Shown here piece by piece: positions 1 through 9,213 of a DNA stretch of 64,000 nucleotides; position 1 is the first letter of the stretch, and the number at the start of each line of letters is the position of its first letter. The notes beneath the pieces are model-generated. The model was not told the origin of the DNA. It ran no database searches and saw only the letters and a list, made by a program, of their open reading frames with translations. Made by a program: the position numbers and the translations under genes. The stretch is from JAFGGG01 sp964634205 (GTDB taxonomy: Bacteria; Spirochaetota; Spirochaetia; SZUA-6; RPPD01): contig CAZWKE010000008.1 of assembly GCA_964634205.1 (NCBI GenBank), forward strand, positions 1 to 64,000, given 5' to 3'.

Positions 1-54
1 TGTTTTCTATTGATAGTGGCGCCATGGTTATGTTACACTTGAAATTCGGGGATA

Positions 55-630
55 ATGACAAAAAAACAACTGCGCACGCAAATGATAGATACGCTTACGC
101 GCCTCTCACCAGCGCTGGTGGAACAAAAAAGTGATCTGATTTATGAGCGCCTGGTCTCCCTGACCTGTTTCAGGCAGGCGGCGGTGGTGCTCACCTATCT
201 TTCCATGGACGGTGAGGTCGCCACAAGGCAGGTGGTTGCATTGGCACAAAACGCGGGTAAGCGGGTGTTCGCACCGCGCATAACCGGAGATGAACTGGAG
301 TTTCATCTGCTGCCGGAACAGAATACCGATCTGGAGTACAACAGCTACGGGATTGCCGAGCCGCCGGCCGGCCGGCCCCTGTTCAATCCGGCAGGGGAGG
401 GGAACACCGTGCTGATCATTACCCCCGGGCTTGCTTTTGACCGGGCCAAACACCGCCTGGGACGCGGCAGGGGATATTATGACCGTTTTTTGGCGCGGCT
501 GCGGACACATAACGTGTACACATACACCATACTTGGGGTCTGTTTTTCCGAGCAGCTTTTGCCCGCTGTTCCTGCGGATGAACACGATATACCCATGGAC
601 ATGGTGATGACGGAGCGCGAAATCATTTAG
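55..630 (+). CDS. ygfA: 5-formyltetrahydrofolate cyclo-ligase
   Basis: Predicted ATP-dependent cyclo-ligase converting 5-formyl-THF to 5,10-methenyl-THF in the cytoplasm, recycling a folate storage form. The 191-residue length is normal for the family. The N-terminus (TKKQLRTQMIDTL) fits the usual basic helix, and the C-terminal half carries the hallmark LGRGRGYYDRFL around residues 136-147, preceded by TPGLAFD. The ATG at 55 has a GGGG only about 3 nt upstream, so the ribosome site is poor, but no other in-frame start lies inside the window; the true start could lie before base 1. The next gene follows after 22 nt and probably shares its transcript. Confidence 0.9.
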   Translation: MTKKQLRTQMIDTLTRLSPALVEQKSDLIYERLVSLTCFRQAAVVLTYLSMDGEVATRQVVALAQNAGKRVFAPRITGDELEFHLLPEQNTDLEYNSYGIAEPPAGRPLFNPAGEGNTVLIITPGLAFDRAKHRLGRGRGYYDRFLARLRTHNVYTYTILGVCFSEQLLPAVPADEHDIPMDMVMTEREII

Positions 631-652
631 GCAGAACAAGGGGAGGAAAGAT

Positions 653-1234
653 ATGGATAAAATCAAATCGGCATGGGAAATAGCCCTGGAAAAGACAAAA
701 AACGTGAAGGCGGACCGGCAGTCGCTGCTGGAACAGCAGTACATTGAACAGGGAAAAAAAATGGTTTCCGCTTTTTTGGAAAAACCGGAGGAGGACCTGG
801 CGAAACAGTTTGCCGGTGTGGACAAGCAGCACAAATCCCTGGTAAAGCAGGGCATGCTCTCCACGCTGCTTTCAAACCTGACACTGCCCCTGACCGACTC
901 CGCGGCCGGAAGAAACCGGGCGGTGCAGCAGGCATTTCTACAGTTGTTTCCCGGTTCCGCACAGGCCGGGGCTATATTCTCGCAGTTGGAGCAGTTTTTC
1001 GGCAGGTATAAACAGGACCGCGAACAGATTCGGGAGCAGATAAAGGCCCAGTATATGCCCAAACTGCGGGCCAAGGCCGAAGCACTCGCCCGTCAACTGG
1101 GGACGCAGGTGGAGCTGGATCCCTTTGCCGACCCGGAGTTTGCCGCGCTGCTGAAGAGAAACCTGGCCCAATTCGATGAAAAATACAACACGGTATTGCG
1201 CCAGGCCAAGGATGAGCTCCAGCGCCTTTTTTGA
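653..1234 (+). CDS. Conserved-type hypothetical protein, helical
   Basis: I do not recognise this 193-residue protein. It has no signal peptide or membrane segment. It is rich in Lys, Gln and Glu, with predicted amphipathic helices at both ends (residues 5-60 and 115-190) around a more hydrophobic middle (MLSTLLSNLTLPL). A strong Shine-Dalgarno (GGGGAGGAAAG) sits before the ATG. Its TGA stop at 1232-1234 directly abuts the PHP/UvrD gene, so the two are probably translationally coupled. A role linked to the downstream repair helicase is possible but is only suggested by this position. Confidence 0.75.
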   Translation: MDKIKSAWEIALEKTKNVKADRQSLLEQQYIEQGKKMVSAFLEKPEEDLAKQFAGVDKQHKSLVKQGMLSTLLSNLTLPLTDSAAGRNRAVQQAFLQLFPGSAQAGAIFSQLEQFFGRYKQDREQIREQIKAQYMPKLRAKAEALARQLGTQVELDPFADPEFAALLKRNLAQFDEKYNTVLRQAKDELQRLF

Positions 1235-1246
1235 TTGAAATCAATT

Positions 1247-4200
1247 ATGAAGTATGTAGCGGATCTGCACATTCACTCCCTCTACTCTCGTTCAACCAGT
1301 AAGCACAGCAATCTGCATGGGTTGAAGAGGTGGGCGCAGGTGAAGGGGATTAATGTGTTGGGCACCGGGGATTTTACCCACCCGGCCTGGTTCGCCGCCC
1401 TACAGGACTCCCTGGTGGGAGACGGCAGCGGATTTTTCACCTTAAAGCCGGGTGCGGAGGGTACCGGGGAACTTCCCGTAAAAACCGATAATATCCCCTT
1501 TCGCTTTTGTCTGCAGGCGGAGATCAGCTCCATCTATAAAAAAAACGGCAGAACACGCAAGGTTCACAGTGTTATCTTTGCCCCTGACCTTGAGAGTGTG
1601 GCCCGCATTAACGCCCGGCTTTCAGCCCTGGGGAATATAAAATCGGACGGCAGGCCCATCCTGGGGCTTGATCCCCGGAATCTGCTGGAGATTATTTTAG
1701 AGGTCTCGCCGGACTGCCACCTTGTTCCCGCCCATATCTGGACCCCCTGGTTCTCGCTTTTCGGCTCCAAGTCCGGGTTCGATACCATCGAAGAATGTTT
1801 TGAGGATTTAAGCGGGCATATTTTTGCGCTGGAAACCGGGCTCTCCTCCGATCCGGCCATGAATTGGCGGGTGAGCGCACTGGACAATTACAGCCTGATT
1901 TCCAACTCCGACGCGCATTCACCGCCCAAGCTGATGCGCGAGGCCAACCTGTTTGAAACTTCGTTTACCTACCATGATATGTTTCGTGCCCTGCAAACCA
2001 AGAAGGGATTTCTGGGTACACTGGAGTTTTTCCCGGAGGAGGGAAAATACCATTTTGACGGGCACAGGAAGTGCAATATCTGCCTTGATCCCGGGAAAAG
2101 CATGGAACTGAACGATGTCTGTCCGGTATGCGGTAAACCCCTTACCATTGGGGTAATGCACCGGGTAATGGAGTTGGCGGACCGGAAGGACGCGTTCAAA
2201 CCGCCGCAGCAGAAAGACTATTACTCTATTATCCCGCTGAACGAAATTCTGGGTGAGATTATGGGGAAGGGTCCGGCCACAAAATCGGTGACCCAGGCCT
2301 ACTGGAATACCGTTTCCGCTTTGGGGAATGAGTACAACGTGATCATGAACGCCCCCCTGGAGGAGATTGCCTCCCGCTGCGGTATGCCCCTGGCCGAAGC
2401 CGTGAAACGGGTGCGCAAAGGCGATATTACCCCAAAACCGGGGTATGACGGTGAGTTCGGAGTGATCCGCGTTTTCAGTAAGGATGAGCTGGAGGAGTTG
2501 TCGGGCCAGTCCCTGCTGTTTCATTTTGCCCCGAACACAGGGTTGGCCCCCGCCTACAACCAGGCTGCGCTCTTTGAGGAGGTCGTTGTTAAAAAAAACG
2601 ACCGGTCCTTTGTGGAAACTCGCGGTGGGGTCCGGGGAGACGCCCCGGTAGGTTCCCGCAGGGAGAAGCGGGCCGGAACTGCGGTGAACGAGCAGGCAGG
2701 GACGTATCTTGGAAAGCGAACCGGTGCGCACGGAGAAACGCAGGCCCGGGTGCCGGATAATGCCGCCGTAGCGCCGGAGACCGGCATCTTGGACAGTTGT
2801 GCGGCGGAGCCGGGGATTACACAGAACGCAGCGCCCGAGGCCGGGCCGGGAATCGCCGCGGCAGAACCGTCGGCCGGACGGGAAACAACGTCTGCGGACG
2901 GGAGAGGAAGCGCGCAGGAAACAACGCCTGCGCAAAGGCCGGGAAGCGCGCAGGAGACAGTGCCCGCGGAAAGCAGCGCCGCCCAGCGGGAGATCGCGGA
3001 GTTTCAGGGCGGCGCTGCCATTGTGACCGCCGGGCCGGGCACGGGAAAGACTCATACGCTTGTCTCTTGGATCTGCACGGCACTGGAAAAAGACCGGGCC
3101 CGGCCCGAGAATATCCTGGCCATTACCTTTACCAACAAGGCGGCTCTGGAGATGAAACAGCGCCTGGCGGCCCTGTTGGGTGAAAACGCGGACAAAATCA
3201 CGGTATGCACCTTCCACGCCCTGTGTTTTGACATCATCAGGAGTCATTTCCCGGGGGTAAAGAGTGTGTATGACCGGGCCGGGCGCAGGGCCCTGCTGCA
3301 TTATCTGCATCCCGGCCGTACCAAACCGGAAATCGAGAAACTGGCGAAGAAAATCGAACAGTACCTCGACGGTTCGGAGCTGGATATCGATGAAGCCACG
3401 GAAAAGACAGCCATTGCTTATCAGAACGAGTTGAAGGCTGTGCGTGCCGTGGATATCGCGGCCCTGATAAACGAGGTGAACCTCATTTTTGAGCAGTGGC
3501 CCCAGATCCTTTCTCATTACCGGGAGCGTTATACCTTTATTGCCGTGGATGAATTCCAGGACATCAATCCCGCCCAATACGCATTGATCAGCGCGTTGAT
3601 CGGGAATAAACCCATTGAAACCGGCGGTAAAAAATTGCTTTTTAAGAGTGTGCTTGCCATTGGTGATCCCGACCAGGCGATTTACGCTTTTCGCGGGGCG
3701 GACCCCAGGCTTTTTTTCCGGTTTCAGAATGATTTTCAGGCACGGCACTTTTTACTGTCGGTAAACTACCGCTCGGTCCGGCCGGTCATCGGGGCGGCAG
3801 GGGCGCTTATAAACCACAATTCCTTCAAAAGCGGTTTGAAACTGCAGGCACAGAGGGGAGACGGTAAAAGGCTCTCCGTCGTACGACTTGATAATGAGTA
3901 TCATGAGGCCGAGTATATTGCGGAGTCCATCCGTACGCTGGTGGGAGGGACCGATTCCGTGTCGGTGGCGGCCCTGGGGCCGCGCACGGAACAGGAGTAT
4001 TCCTTTCATGACCTGGCCGTGCTGGTGCGCACTCATACAATGGAGAAGACCTTGTATACGGTATTTGAAAGACGGGGCATTCCGGTTGCCCTGCGCTCAG
4101 AATATTCGCTGCTTAACGAACCGCCGTTTTCTCTGCTTTCGTCTTACCTGCGCCTGCTTTACAACAGGCAGGATGTGATTGCCTTCCGTGAAGTGATAAG

Positions 4201-4888
4201 CGGCAGCATACGGGGCTTAAGCGGGGATGAGTTCTCGGCCCTCACATTTCTTTTCGGGCAGGAAAACGGGAACCGACGAAACATGCTTGCCAACCGCTCT
4301 CTGCAAAAGATTCTGGCCGGGGAACATGCCGTTCAGGTGGAAGAGCTGTTGAATTTTCTGGAGTTTGTAGAGGTGAGTATTGAGTTCCAGGGAATTTATA
4401 AGGGATTGTTCATTGTTCTGGAAAAGATCATTCCCAACGCGGAAGACGAGGAGCACAAACTGAAAATCAACGCCCTGCTGGAACTGGCCCGTGTCTACCA
4501 GGGTGACCCGGCGGGATTTCTGCGCCACATGTTTCTGTGTGTGTTTGAAAGCCAGGGGACCTCACCGCCGGAGAAGGTGCACCTGCTTACCTTTCACGCG
4601 GCCAAGGGTCTGGAGTTCCCGGTGGTTTTTATTGCCGGCGCCGAAGAGGGTATTACCCCGCTTACGGGAAAAAGCGTTGATATTGAAGAGGAACGCAGGT
4701 TGTTTTATGTATCGCTTACCCGGGCACAGGACCGTGTATATATCACCCACTGCGGGGAACGCTCACTCTACGGCAAGCGTACCGTACAAGCCCCCAGCCG
4801 CTTTATCGATGAGATTCCGCCGGAGTATAAAGAAGAAACCGCATACAAGAAAAAACAGGCGGAGTTTACCCAGCCTTCCCTTTTTTAG
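1247..4888 (+). CDS. Endonuclease Q-like PHP domain fused to UvrD/Rep helicase
   Basis: Large two-part DNA repair protein of about 1213 residues. Residues 1-400 form a PHP hydrolase of the endonuclease Q type: metal-site motif ADLHIHSLYSR (Asp6, His8, His10), SNSDAHSP further on, and a CxxC-CxxC zinc ribbon (Cys276, 279, 292, 295). EndoQ enzymes nick DNA 5' of deaminated bases. After a low-complexity linker (about 465-580) comes an SF1A helicase: Walker A GPGTGKT (596-602), motif II VDEFQD (Asp768), motif IV/V LTFHAAKGLEFPVV and motif VI RRLFYVSLTRAQ. I chose ATG 1247 because the family begins at the xxADLHIHS strand; a TTG at 1235 is in frame. The 3' end overlaps the facing gene by 23 nt. 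Confidence 0.85.
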   Translation: MKYVADLHIHSLYSRSTSKHSNLHGLKRWAQVKGINVLGTGDFTHPAWFAALQDSLVGDGSGFFTLKPGAEGTGELPVKTDNIPFRFCLQAEISSIYKKNGRTRKVHSVIFAPDLESVARINARLSALGNIKSDGRPILGLDPRNLLEIILEVSPDCHLVPAHIWTPWFSLFGSKSGFDTIEECFEDLSGHIFALETGLSSDPAMNWRVSALDNYSLISNSDAHSPPKLMREANLFETSFTYHDMFRALQTKKGFLGTLEFFPEEGKYHFDGHRKCNICLDPGKSMELNDVCPVCGKPLTIGVMHRVMELADRKDAFKPPQQKDYYSIIPLNEILGEIMGKGPATKSVTQAYWNTVSALGNEYNVIMNAPLEEIASRCGMPLAEAVKRVRKGDITPKPGYDGEFGVIRVFSKDELEELSGQSLLFHFAPNTGLAPAYNQAALFEEVVVKKNDRSFVETRGGVRGDAPVGSRREKRAGTAVNEQAGTYLGKRTGAHGETQARVPDNAAVAPETGILDSCAAEPGITQNAAPEAGPGIAAAEPSAGRETTSADGRGSAQETTPAQRPGSAQETVPAESSAAQREIAEFQGGAAIVTAGPGTGKTHTLVSWICTALEKDRARPENILAITFTNKAALEMKQRLAALLGENADKITVCTFHALCFDIIRSHFPGVKSVYDRAGRRALLHYLHPGRTKPEIEKLAKKIEQYLDGSELDIDEATEKTAIAYQNELKAVRAVDIAALINEVNLIFEQWPQILSHYRERYTFIAVDEFQDINPAQYALISALIGNKPIETGGKKLLFKSVLAIGDPDQAIYAFRGADPRLFFRFQNDFQARHFLLSVNYRSVRPVIGAAGALINHNSFKSGLKLQAQRGDGKRLSVVRLDNEYHEAEYIAESIRTLVGGTDSVSVAALGPRTEQEYSFHDLAVLVRTHTMEKTLYTVFERRGIPVALRSEYSLLNEPPFSLLSSYLRLLYNRQDVIAFREVISGSIRGLSGDEFSALTFLFGQENGNRRNMLANRSLQKILAGEHAVQVEELLNFLEFVEVSIEFQGIYKGLFIVLEKIIPNAEDEEHKLKINALLELARVYQGDPAGFLRHMFLCVFESQGTSPPEKVHLLTFHAAKGLEFPVVFIAGAEEGITPLTGKSVDIEEERRLFYVSLTRAQDRVYITHCGERSLYGKRTVQAPSRFIDEIPPEYKEETAYKKKQAEFTQPSLF
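2640..2995 (+). repeat. Low-complexity, partly tandem-repeated linker inside the EndoQ/UvrD gene
   Basis: This stretch encodes an Ala/Gly/Glu/Thr/Pro-rich linker with no predicted fold. Within it the 14-mer GGAAGCGCGCAGGA occurs at 2906 and again at 2942, a 36-bp period that gives the repeated peptide GSAQETxPA. A further diverged copy (GRETTSADGR) lies just upstream. The repeats look like slippage-driven expansion of a flexible tether between the nuclease and the helicase. Confidence 0.7.
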
Positions 4889-5174
4889 CCTTGGGGTAGT
4901 TTCCCCCGGGATCGGTCCCCACAAATTCGAACAGCTCTGATTGGATCCAGAGAAAGTTTTTGTTCTCGGAGGGTACCAGAAAACGAGACGAATCGGTTTC
5001 CGCACCGTCCTTATTGAATATAGTGACCTTTTCAATCGCCAATACCGGGTACACCTTGTTTTTTTTAAACAGTTTTCCCATTTTTATATAATTTGAAGAC
5101 ATGTGGGGAAAGAAATCCTTAAAGGCCTTTTCCAGATTGTCCTTAACCTTCACAAAAAAAATACCGGTTTGCAT
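4866..5174 (-). CDS. Hypothetical protein
   Basis: Unrecognised 102-residue soluble protein beginning MQTGIFFVKVKDNLEKAFKDFFP, basic at the C-terminus. A clear AAAGGAG sits 6 nt before the ATG. It lies 28 nt downstream of the next minus-strand gene (5203-5859) and probably shares its transcript. Its last 23 nt overlap the 3' end of the facing helicase gene, so the two messages would be complementary there. The composition (IEKVTIFNKDG, FLVPSENKNFLWIQS) suggests a small beta-rich domain, but no function can be given. Confidence 0.65.
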   Translation of the reverse strand: MQTGIFFVKVKDNLEKAFKDFFPHMSSNYIKMGKLFKKNKVYPVLAIEKVTIFNKDGAETDSSRFLVPSENKNFLWIQSELFEFVGTDPGGNYPKAKKGKAG

Positions 5175-5202
5175 ATTTGCTCCTTTTGCTAAAAAAGTAT
5201 AT

Positions 5203-5859
5203 TTATCGGGTCACCCCGTCCAATGGGTTTTGCCCGAGCCAGTTCGAATAGTTTTGCCGTACCGGAAACAGAAAGGCCGGAACCAGTACGGGAAGTTTTT
5301 GTATGCCGAAACAGGCCGGATCAAAGTTCCAGTCCGCCGGGGGAAGATCCTTGATAAACGCGATAAACATGACCGTATCGTTATAATCAAGTGCGCCGCT
5401 TCCGTCCTCTACCCCCAAACGAAAGAACAATGCCTTTGATCCCTTGATCACCCCGCTTTTCAGGGTATCGTACCCTGTTCCCCTGTTGCGTATGACCTTG
5501 TAATTAATATACGTATTTTCGGTCTGTGTTGTAAAGGCTTTCAGTTTACAGTAGACATGTTTTTCCGTGCGCATGGCAATCCAGACCCGGTGTGCATCCG
5601 GGTAAAACGCGTAACGGGGAGAGTGCTTAAAGCTGTTCTCGCTTAATTCCTCGGTAACATCAGGCGGACGGCTGTCTGTTGCCTGCGTGCCGTAATACAT
5701 TTCGGTGGCGATGTAGGTTTCCTCGTTTTTATCACAGGCATACCACAGCCCCGCGTAGCGGTATTCTCGCCTGACGGCGGCGAGGTCCAGGTAGAGTACA
5801 TCACCTTTGTCATTCCGCCCGAACTTATCGGGATAGATCTTGAAAAAACCTTCTGGCAT
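5203..5859 (-). CDS. Hypothetical protein
   Basis: Unrecognised protein of 218 residues. I chose the ATG at 5859 (MPEGFFKIYPDKFG) because it has GGAG five bases upstream; an upstream in-frame ATG would add 15 residues (MHCRHIFFRILAGVQ) without a ribosome site. There is no signal peptide. The sequence is rich in Tyr and Trp with many short beta-like stretches (VLYLDLAAV, KHVYCKLKAFTTQTENTYINYKVI) and looks like a beta-sandwich or ligand-binding fold. It precedes the 102-residue gene on the same strand and is divergent from the dehydrogenase at 5982. Confidence 0.65.
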   Translation of the reverse strand: MPEGFFKIYPDKFGRNDKGDVLYLDLAAVRREYRYAGLWYACDKNEETYIATEMYYGTQATDSRPPDVTEELSENSFKHSPRYAFYPDAHRVWIAMRTEKHVYCKLKAFTTQTENTYINYKVIRNRGTGYDTLKSGVIKGSKALFFRLGVEDGSGALDYNDTVMFIAFIKDLPPADWNFDPACFGIQKLPVLVPAFLFPVRQNYSNWLGQNPLDGVTR

Positions 5860-5929
5860 TTGAACTCCTGCAAGAATTCTAAAAAAAATATGTCGACAAT
5901 GCAATGGTAAAAAAATATATTTTGAGCAA

Positions 5930-5958
5930 TTGACAATTATCCGTTCAATTTGTACTCT
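5930..5958 (+). promoter_or_regulatory. Putative sigma-70 promoter of the dehydrogenase gene
   Basis: A perfect TTGACA (5930-5935) is followed after 17 nt by TACTCT (5953-5958), a weak -10. It lies about 24 nt before the start codon, which has AAGGAGG in front of it. Confidence 0.4.
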
Positions 5959-5981
5959 CAGAACAATAAAAAGGAGGAAAG

Positions 5982-6961
5982 ATGTATAATATCGCAGTTG
6001 TTCCGGGGGACGGCACCGGACCGGAAGTAGTCAATGAGGGCTTGAAAGTGTTAAAGGCCGTCTCAAAGAAGTTTAATGTAGAGTTCACCTTTAAAGAATT
6101 CCCCTTTGGCGGTGAGCACTACCTTAAAACAGGTGAGACCCTGCCCGCGGGGGCATTGGACGAGCTGAAAAAATTCGATTCCATCTACCTGGGGGCGATC
6201 GGCCATCCCAAGGTAAAACCGGGGATCCTTGAGGTGGGAATACTCCTCAGTCTCAGGTTCGGCCTGGACCAGTATATCAACCTGCGCCCGGTAAAACTGT
6301 ATCCCAACGTGGAGACACCCCTGGCAAACAAAAAGCCGGAGGACATCGATTTTGTGATTGTCCGTGAAAATACCGAAGGACTGTATCTGGGGTCCGGCGG
6401 CTTTATGAAAAAAGGCACGCCCGATGAGGTGGCGATTCAGGAGATGATTAATACGCGTAAAGGTGTTGAGCGCTGTATCCGCTATGCGTTTGAATATACA
6501 CGGAAACGCAACAAGGGGAAGAAACTGACCCTCTGCGCCAAAACCAATGTGCTTATCTTTGCGCATGACCTGTGGATGCGTACCTTTGAAGAGGTGGCCG
6601 GGGATTACCCCGACATTACCACGGATTACGCCCATGTGGACGCCACCACCATGTGGATGGTAAAAAATCCCGAATGGTTTGACGTTATTGTTACCTGCAA
6701 CATGTTCGGTGATATTATCACGGACCTGGGCGCCATGATCCAGGGTGGTATGGGTGTGGCCGCGGGCGGCAACATCAACCCGGAAGGGGTGTCCATGTTC
6801 GAACCCATCGGCGGTTCCGCCCCCAAATATACGGGACAGAACATCATCAACCCTATGGCGGCTATTTTTTCCGTCCAGATGATGCTGGAAACATTGGGAG
6901 AGGAGCAGGCGGCCAAGGCGGTTGAGGCCTCTGCCGTAAAGACCATCACTCAAATGAAGAG
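5982..6961 (+). CDS. Isopropylmalate/isocitrate dehydrogenase family protein (LeuB-like), 3' end lost in gap
   Basis: NAD(P)-dependent beta-decarboxylating dehydrogenase, either 3-isopropylmalate dehydrogenase of leucine synthesis or a close relative (isocitrate or tartrate type). Visible hallmarks are the N-terminal VVPGDGTGPEV, substrate-binding LSLRFGLDQYINLRPVKLYP, the VRENTEGLYLG segment, NMFGDIITDLGAMIQGGMG with the metal-binding aspartates, and the nucleotide-binding EPIGGSAPKYTGQNIINP. About 326 residues are present; family members run about 355-365, so only the last 30-40 are missing in the 100-N gap. Any reading continued past the N run is meaningless. The start has a strong AAGGAGGAAAG site. 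The context (citrate synthase 5 kb away) does not settle the substrate. Confidence 0.85.
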
Positions 6962-7061
6962 NNNNNNNNNNNNNNNNNNNNNNNNNNNNNNNNNNNNNNN
7001 NNNNNNNNNNNNNNNNNNNNNNNNNNNNNNNNNNNNNNNNNNNNNNNNNNNNNNNNNNNNN
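6962..7061. other. Assembly gap of 100 N
   Basis: Exactly 100 unknown bases, the conventional filler for a scaffold join of unknown size. It removes the end of the dehydrogenase gene. The true distance to the FemAB-like gene, and anything in between, is unknown. Confidence 0.99.
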
Positions 7062-7076
7062 GCTTCGGGGCTTTCC

Positions 7077-8081
7077 TTACAGCTTTCTCCGTAGTTTGTC
7101 CAGCAGTCTGAACAACTTATACCGCAGCGGCTTGGGAGACCAGTCAAAGCTTCCTGCCAGGGTCTCTATGCTGTCGTGGTATCCCAGTTTATAGCGCATA
7201 ATACCGCCGCCCGGATCGTTTCTCATGGTGGCGCCCCACAGATCGAAATACTGTAATCCTTCGTCCCTGGCATCGCGCATGCTTTCCCATTCCCGCAGGT
7301 GGTTGGGCATGTCCCTGCGAAACTCGTAATCCGCTGCCCCGAACATGTAGATGGCCTGGTCCCCGTACCTGAGTACCAGGGAGGCGGAGGCCGGACGCCC
7401 CTGCTTTTCCACGATATAAAGAACGGCCATATTGTGTTTTGCCAGTTCACGGGTAACCACCTGGTAATAATCTTCATGATGGATATGCAGGACGCCGCCG
7501 TGCCGCTCTTCGGTCTTTTTCAACAGGTTGTAAAAGAGGGTGACATCCTTGGGGCTGACGGAGGTGCGAACGGTAAGCCCGCGCTTTGCCGCCAGTTTGA
7601 TGTTATAACGGTGTTTTTTGTGGAAACCGCCCATCAACTCATCATCGCTTTTCTGAATAGGGACCCGCACTGTGTCCGCGGGCTGAATGTGGTCTTTCAC
7701 CCGCCTGAAACCGGCGGCAAGGACCGGGGCGCTGTCAAATTCGTCCTCCGATATGTCGGGTTCCATACGCAGCATAAGTACTGATTTTTTGCGGGCAAAA
7801 TCTTTGATAAACCCCAGTACCGCTTCTACGGCGGAACGGTCCCGCCAGTCGACATACGGCCCCCGGGGTATATAGTGCAGACGCTGGCCCAGTCCCAGGG
7901 AACGCTCTAAAATGAGTACGGACGACTCTATGGCCGACGGGTTCGGGAGGCTTTGTGTTTGTTCAAATTTTCCTGCCTGCTTCGGTTTAACAAACAGGTA
8001 CCAGCTCCAGGAGGGATGGGCCGTGCATTTGGCTCTTCCCCAGGCCGGAGTCTGTAAGAGATGTGGAAATGCGTTGTGCAT
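7077..8081 (-). CDS. FemAB-like aminoacyl transferase (peptidoglycan bridge type)
   Basis: A 334-residue protein of the FemAB/GNAT-fold family, which uses aminoacyl-tRNA to add amino acids to the lipid II stem peptide. Features are the N-terminal LLQTPAWGRAKC, the central MGGFHKKHRYNIKLAAKRGLTV, and the second GNAT half with ASLVLRYGDQAIYMFGAADYEFR, LREWESMRDARDEGLQYFDLWG and GGGIMRYKLGY. Start ATG 8081 lies 3 nt after the stop of the aminotransferase gene, so the two are cotranscribed. Whether it acts on peptidoglycan or is a stand-alone peptidyl-conjugating relative cannot be told from sequence. Confidence 0.85.
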   Translation of the reverse strand: MHNAFPHLLQTPAWGRAKCTAHPSWSWYLFVKPKQAGKFEQTQSLPNPSAIESSVLILERSLGLGQRLHYIPRGPYVDWRDRSAVEAVLGFIKDFARKKSVLMLRMEPDISEDEFDSAPVLAAGFRRVKDHIQPADTVRVPIQKSDDELMGGFHKKHRYNIKLAAKRGLTVRTSVSPKDVTLFYNLLKKTEERHGGVLHIHHEDYYQVVTRELAKHNMAVLYIVEKQGRPASASLVLRYGDQAIYMFGAADYEFRRDMPNHLREWESMRDARDEGLQYFDLWGATMRNDPGGGIMRYKLGYHDSIETLAGSFDWSPKPLRYKLFRLLDKLRRKL

Positions 8082-8084
8082 GGT

Positions 8085-9161
8085 TTATGAAAGTTTTAAA
8101 ATATCCTCTATCTCACCGAGCAGTTCCTGCACATCCGCTTTTTGCAAATCGGCCATGTGCGCAATCCTGAAGGTTTTTTCTTTCAGGGAGCCGTAGCCGT
8201 TGGAAATCATAAATCCGCGGTTTCCCAGCTCGGTATTCAGGTCTTTTACGGAAAATCCCGTCGTGTTCTCGATACAGGTAACGGTTTTTGAGGCATATTT
8301 TTCATTGGCAAACATTTTAAAGTGTTTCCTGGCCCAGTTTTGTACCAGGGCGGCCAGTTCCTCATGGCGTTTAAACCGACCTTCGGGAGTTTCCTTGAGA
8401 ATCCTGTCCATCTGGAAATCCAGGGCGAAAATATGCGGAATAACAGGGGTAGAGGGATACTGGAACTTTCTCTCCTCAATATATTTTAACAGGAGAAGCA
8501 TGTCGAAGTAGTATCCGCGTGTCCCGACCTTTGCGGCCCGTTCTTTGGCCTTTGCGGAAACGGACGCAAGGCTTAATCCCGGGGGAAGTCCCAGCGCCTT
8601 CTGGCTGGAGCTGACACAGACATCAACACCGATCTTGTCTACTTCTATTTTTACCCCGCCCAGGGAGGAGACCGTATCCATACACCAGACCACATCCGGG
8701 TACTTCTGAAATACCGGGGCGAGTTCCTCCAGGTTGTTCATTACCCCGGTTGAGGTCTCGTTGTGGGTTATGGTGGCCACATCATACTTGCCGGTGGAGA
8801 GGTACTGCTCCACGATGTCCGGGGTAATGGGCTGGCCCCATTCCACTTCGTGCTTGTCCGCGGGGATGCCGTTGCCCACGGCGATCTCATACCAGCGCTT
8901 GCCGAACGCGCCCATGGCAAAAACAATCGCCCGCTTTACGGTGGTGCAGCGGATGGCCATCTCCATGAGCCCTGTGCCGGATGAGGCGGACAGGATAATG
9001 GGGTTCTGCGTATACATCATCTGCTGGAGTTTTTTGGTTACGCTTTCCTGCAGGGCGCTATATTCCGAGCTTCTATGGCCGATCATGGGTGTTGAGAGTA
9101 CCTTCAGTACTTCCTCACTGACCTCTACCGGACCGGGTATAAACAGCTTTTTGTGTTTCAT
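8085..9161 (-). CDS. Class V PLP aminotransferase (serine-pyruvate / alanine-glyoxylate type)
   Basis: A 358-residue fold-type I PLP enzyme. It has the family start KLFIPGPVEVSEEVL, the MIGHRSSEY substrate motif, the glycine-rich LSASSGTGLMEMA cofactor loop, THNETSTGV, the MDTVSSLGG aspartate region and the Schiff-base lysine in SSSQKALGLPPGL (about Lys189). Such enzymes interconvert small amino acids and oxo acids (serine/pyruvate, alanine/glyoxylate); relatives include phosphonate and purine-catabolic aminotransferases, so the exact substrate is open. AGGAG lies 8 nt before the ATG, and a good promoter lies 53-80 nt upstream. Confidence 0.88.
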   Translation of the reverse strand: MKHKKLFIPGPVEVSEEVLKVLSTPMIGHRSSEYSALQESVTKKLQQMMYTQNPIILSASSGTGLMEMAIRCTTVKRAIVFAMGAFGKRWYEIAVGNGIPADKHEVEWGQPITPDIVEQYLSTGKYDVATITHNETSTGVMNNLEELAPVFQKYPDVVWCMDTVSSLGGVKIEVDKIGVDVCVSSSQKALGLPPGLSLASVSAKAKERAAKVGTRGYYFDMLLLLKYIEERKFQYPSTPVIPHIFALDFQMDRILKETPEGRFKRHEELAALVQNWARKHFKMFANEKYASKTVTCIENTTGFSVKDLNTELGNRGFMISNGYGSLKEKTFRIAHMADLQKADVQELLGEIEDILKLS

Positions 9162-9213
9162 GCTTCTTTTCTCCTTATCTGGTATTTGTAAGAATGGGAT
9201 TTGATTAGCACCT

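Noticed and set aside
106..1074. A 322-codon minus-strand frame over the folate cyclo-ligase and unknown gene
   Set aside because: Cys/Arg/Pro-rich shadow of two plus-strand genes; no domain or ribosome site.
1919..3748. A 609-codon open frame on the minus strand opposite the helicase gene
   Set aside because: It is complementary to a gene with strong family motifs, has no recognisable domain and is rich in Arg/Pro/Gly from GC-rich antisense codons.
7062..7094. Apparent continuation of the dehydrogenase frame after the N run
   Set aside because: The gap is filler of unknown size, so the frame across it is arbitrary; the sequence after it belongs to the 3' side of the FemAB-like gene.
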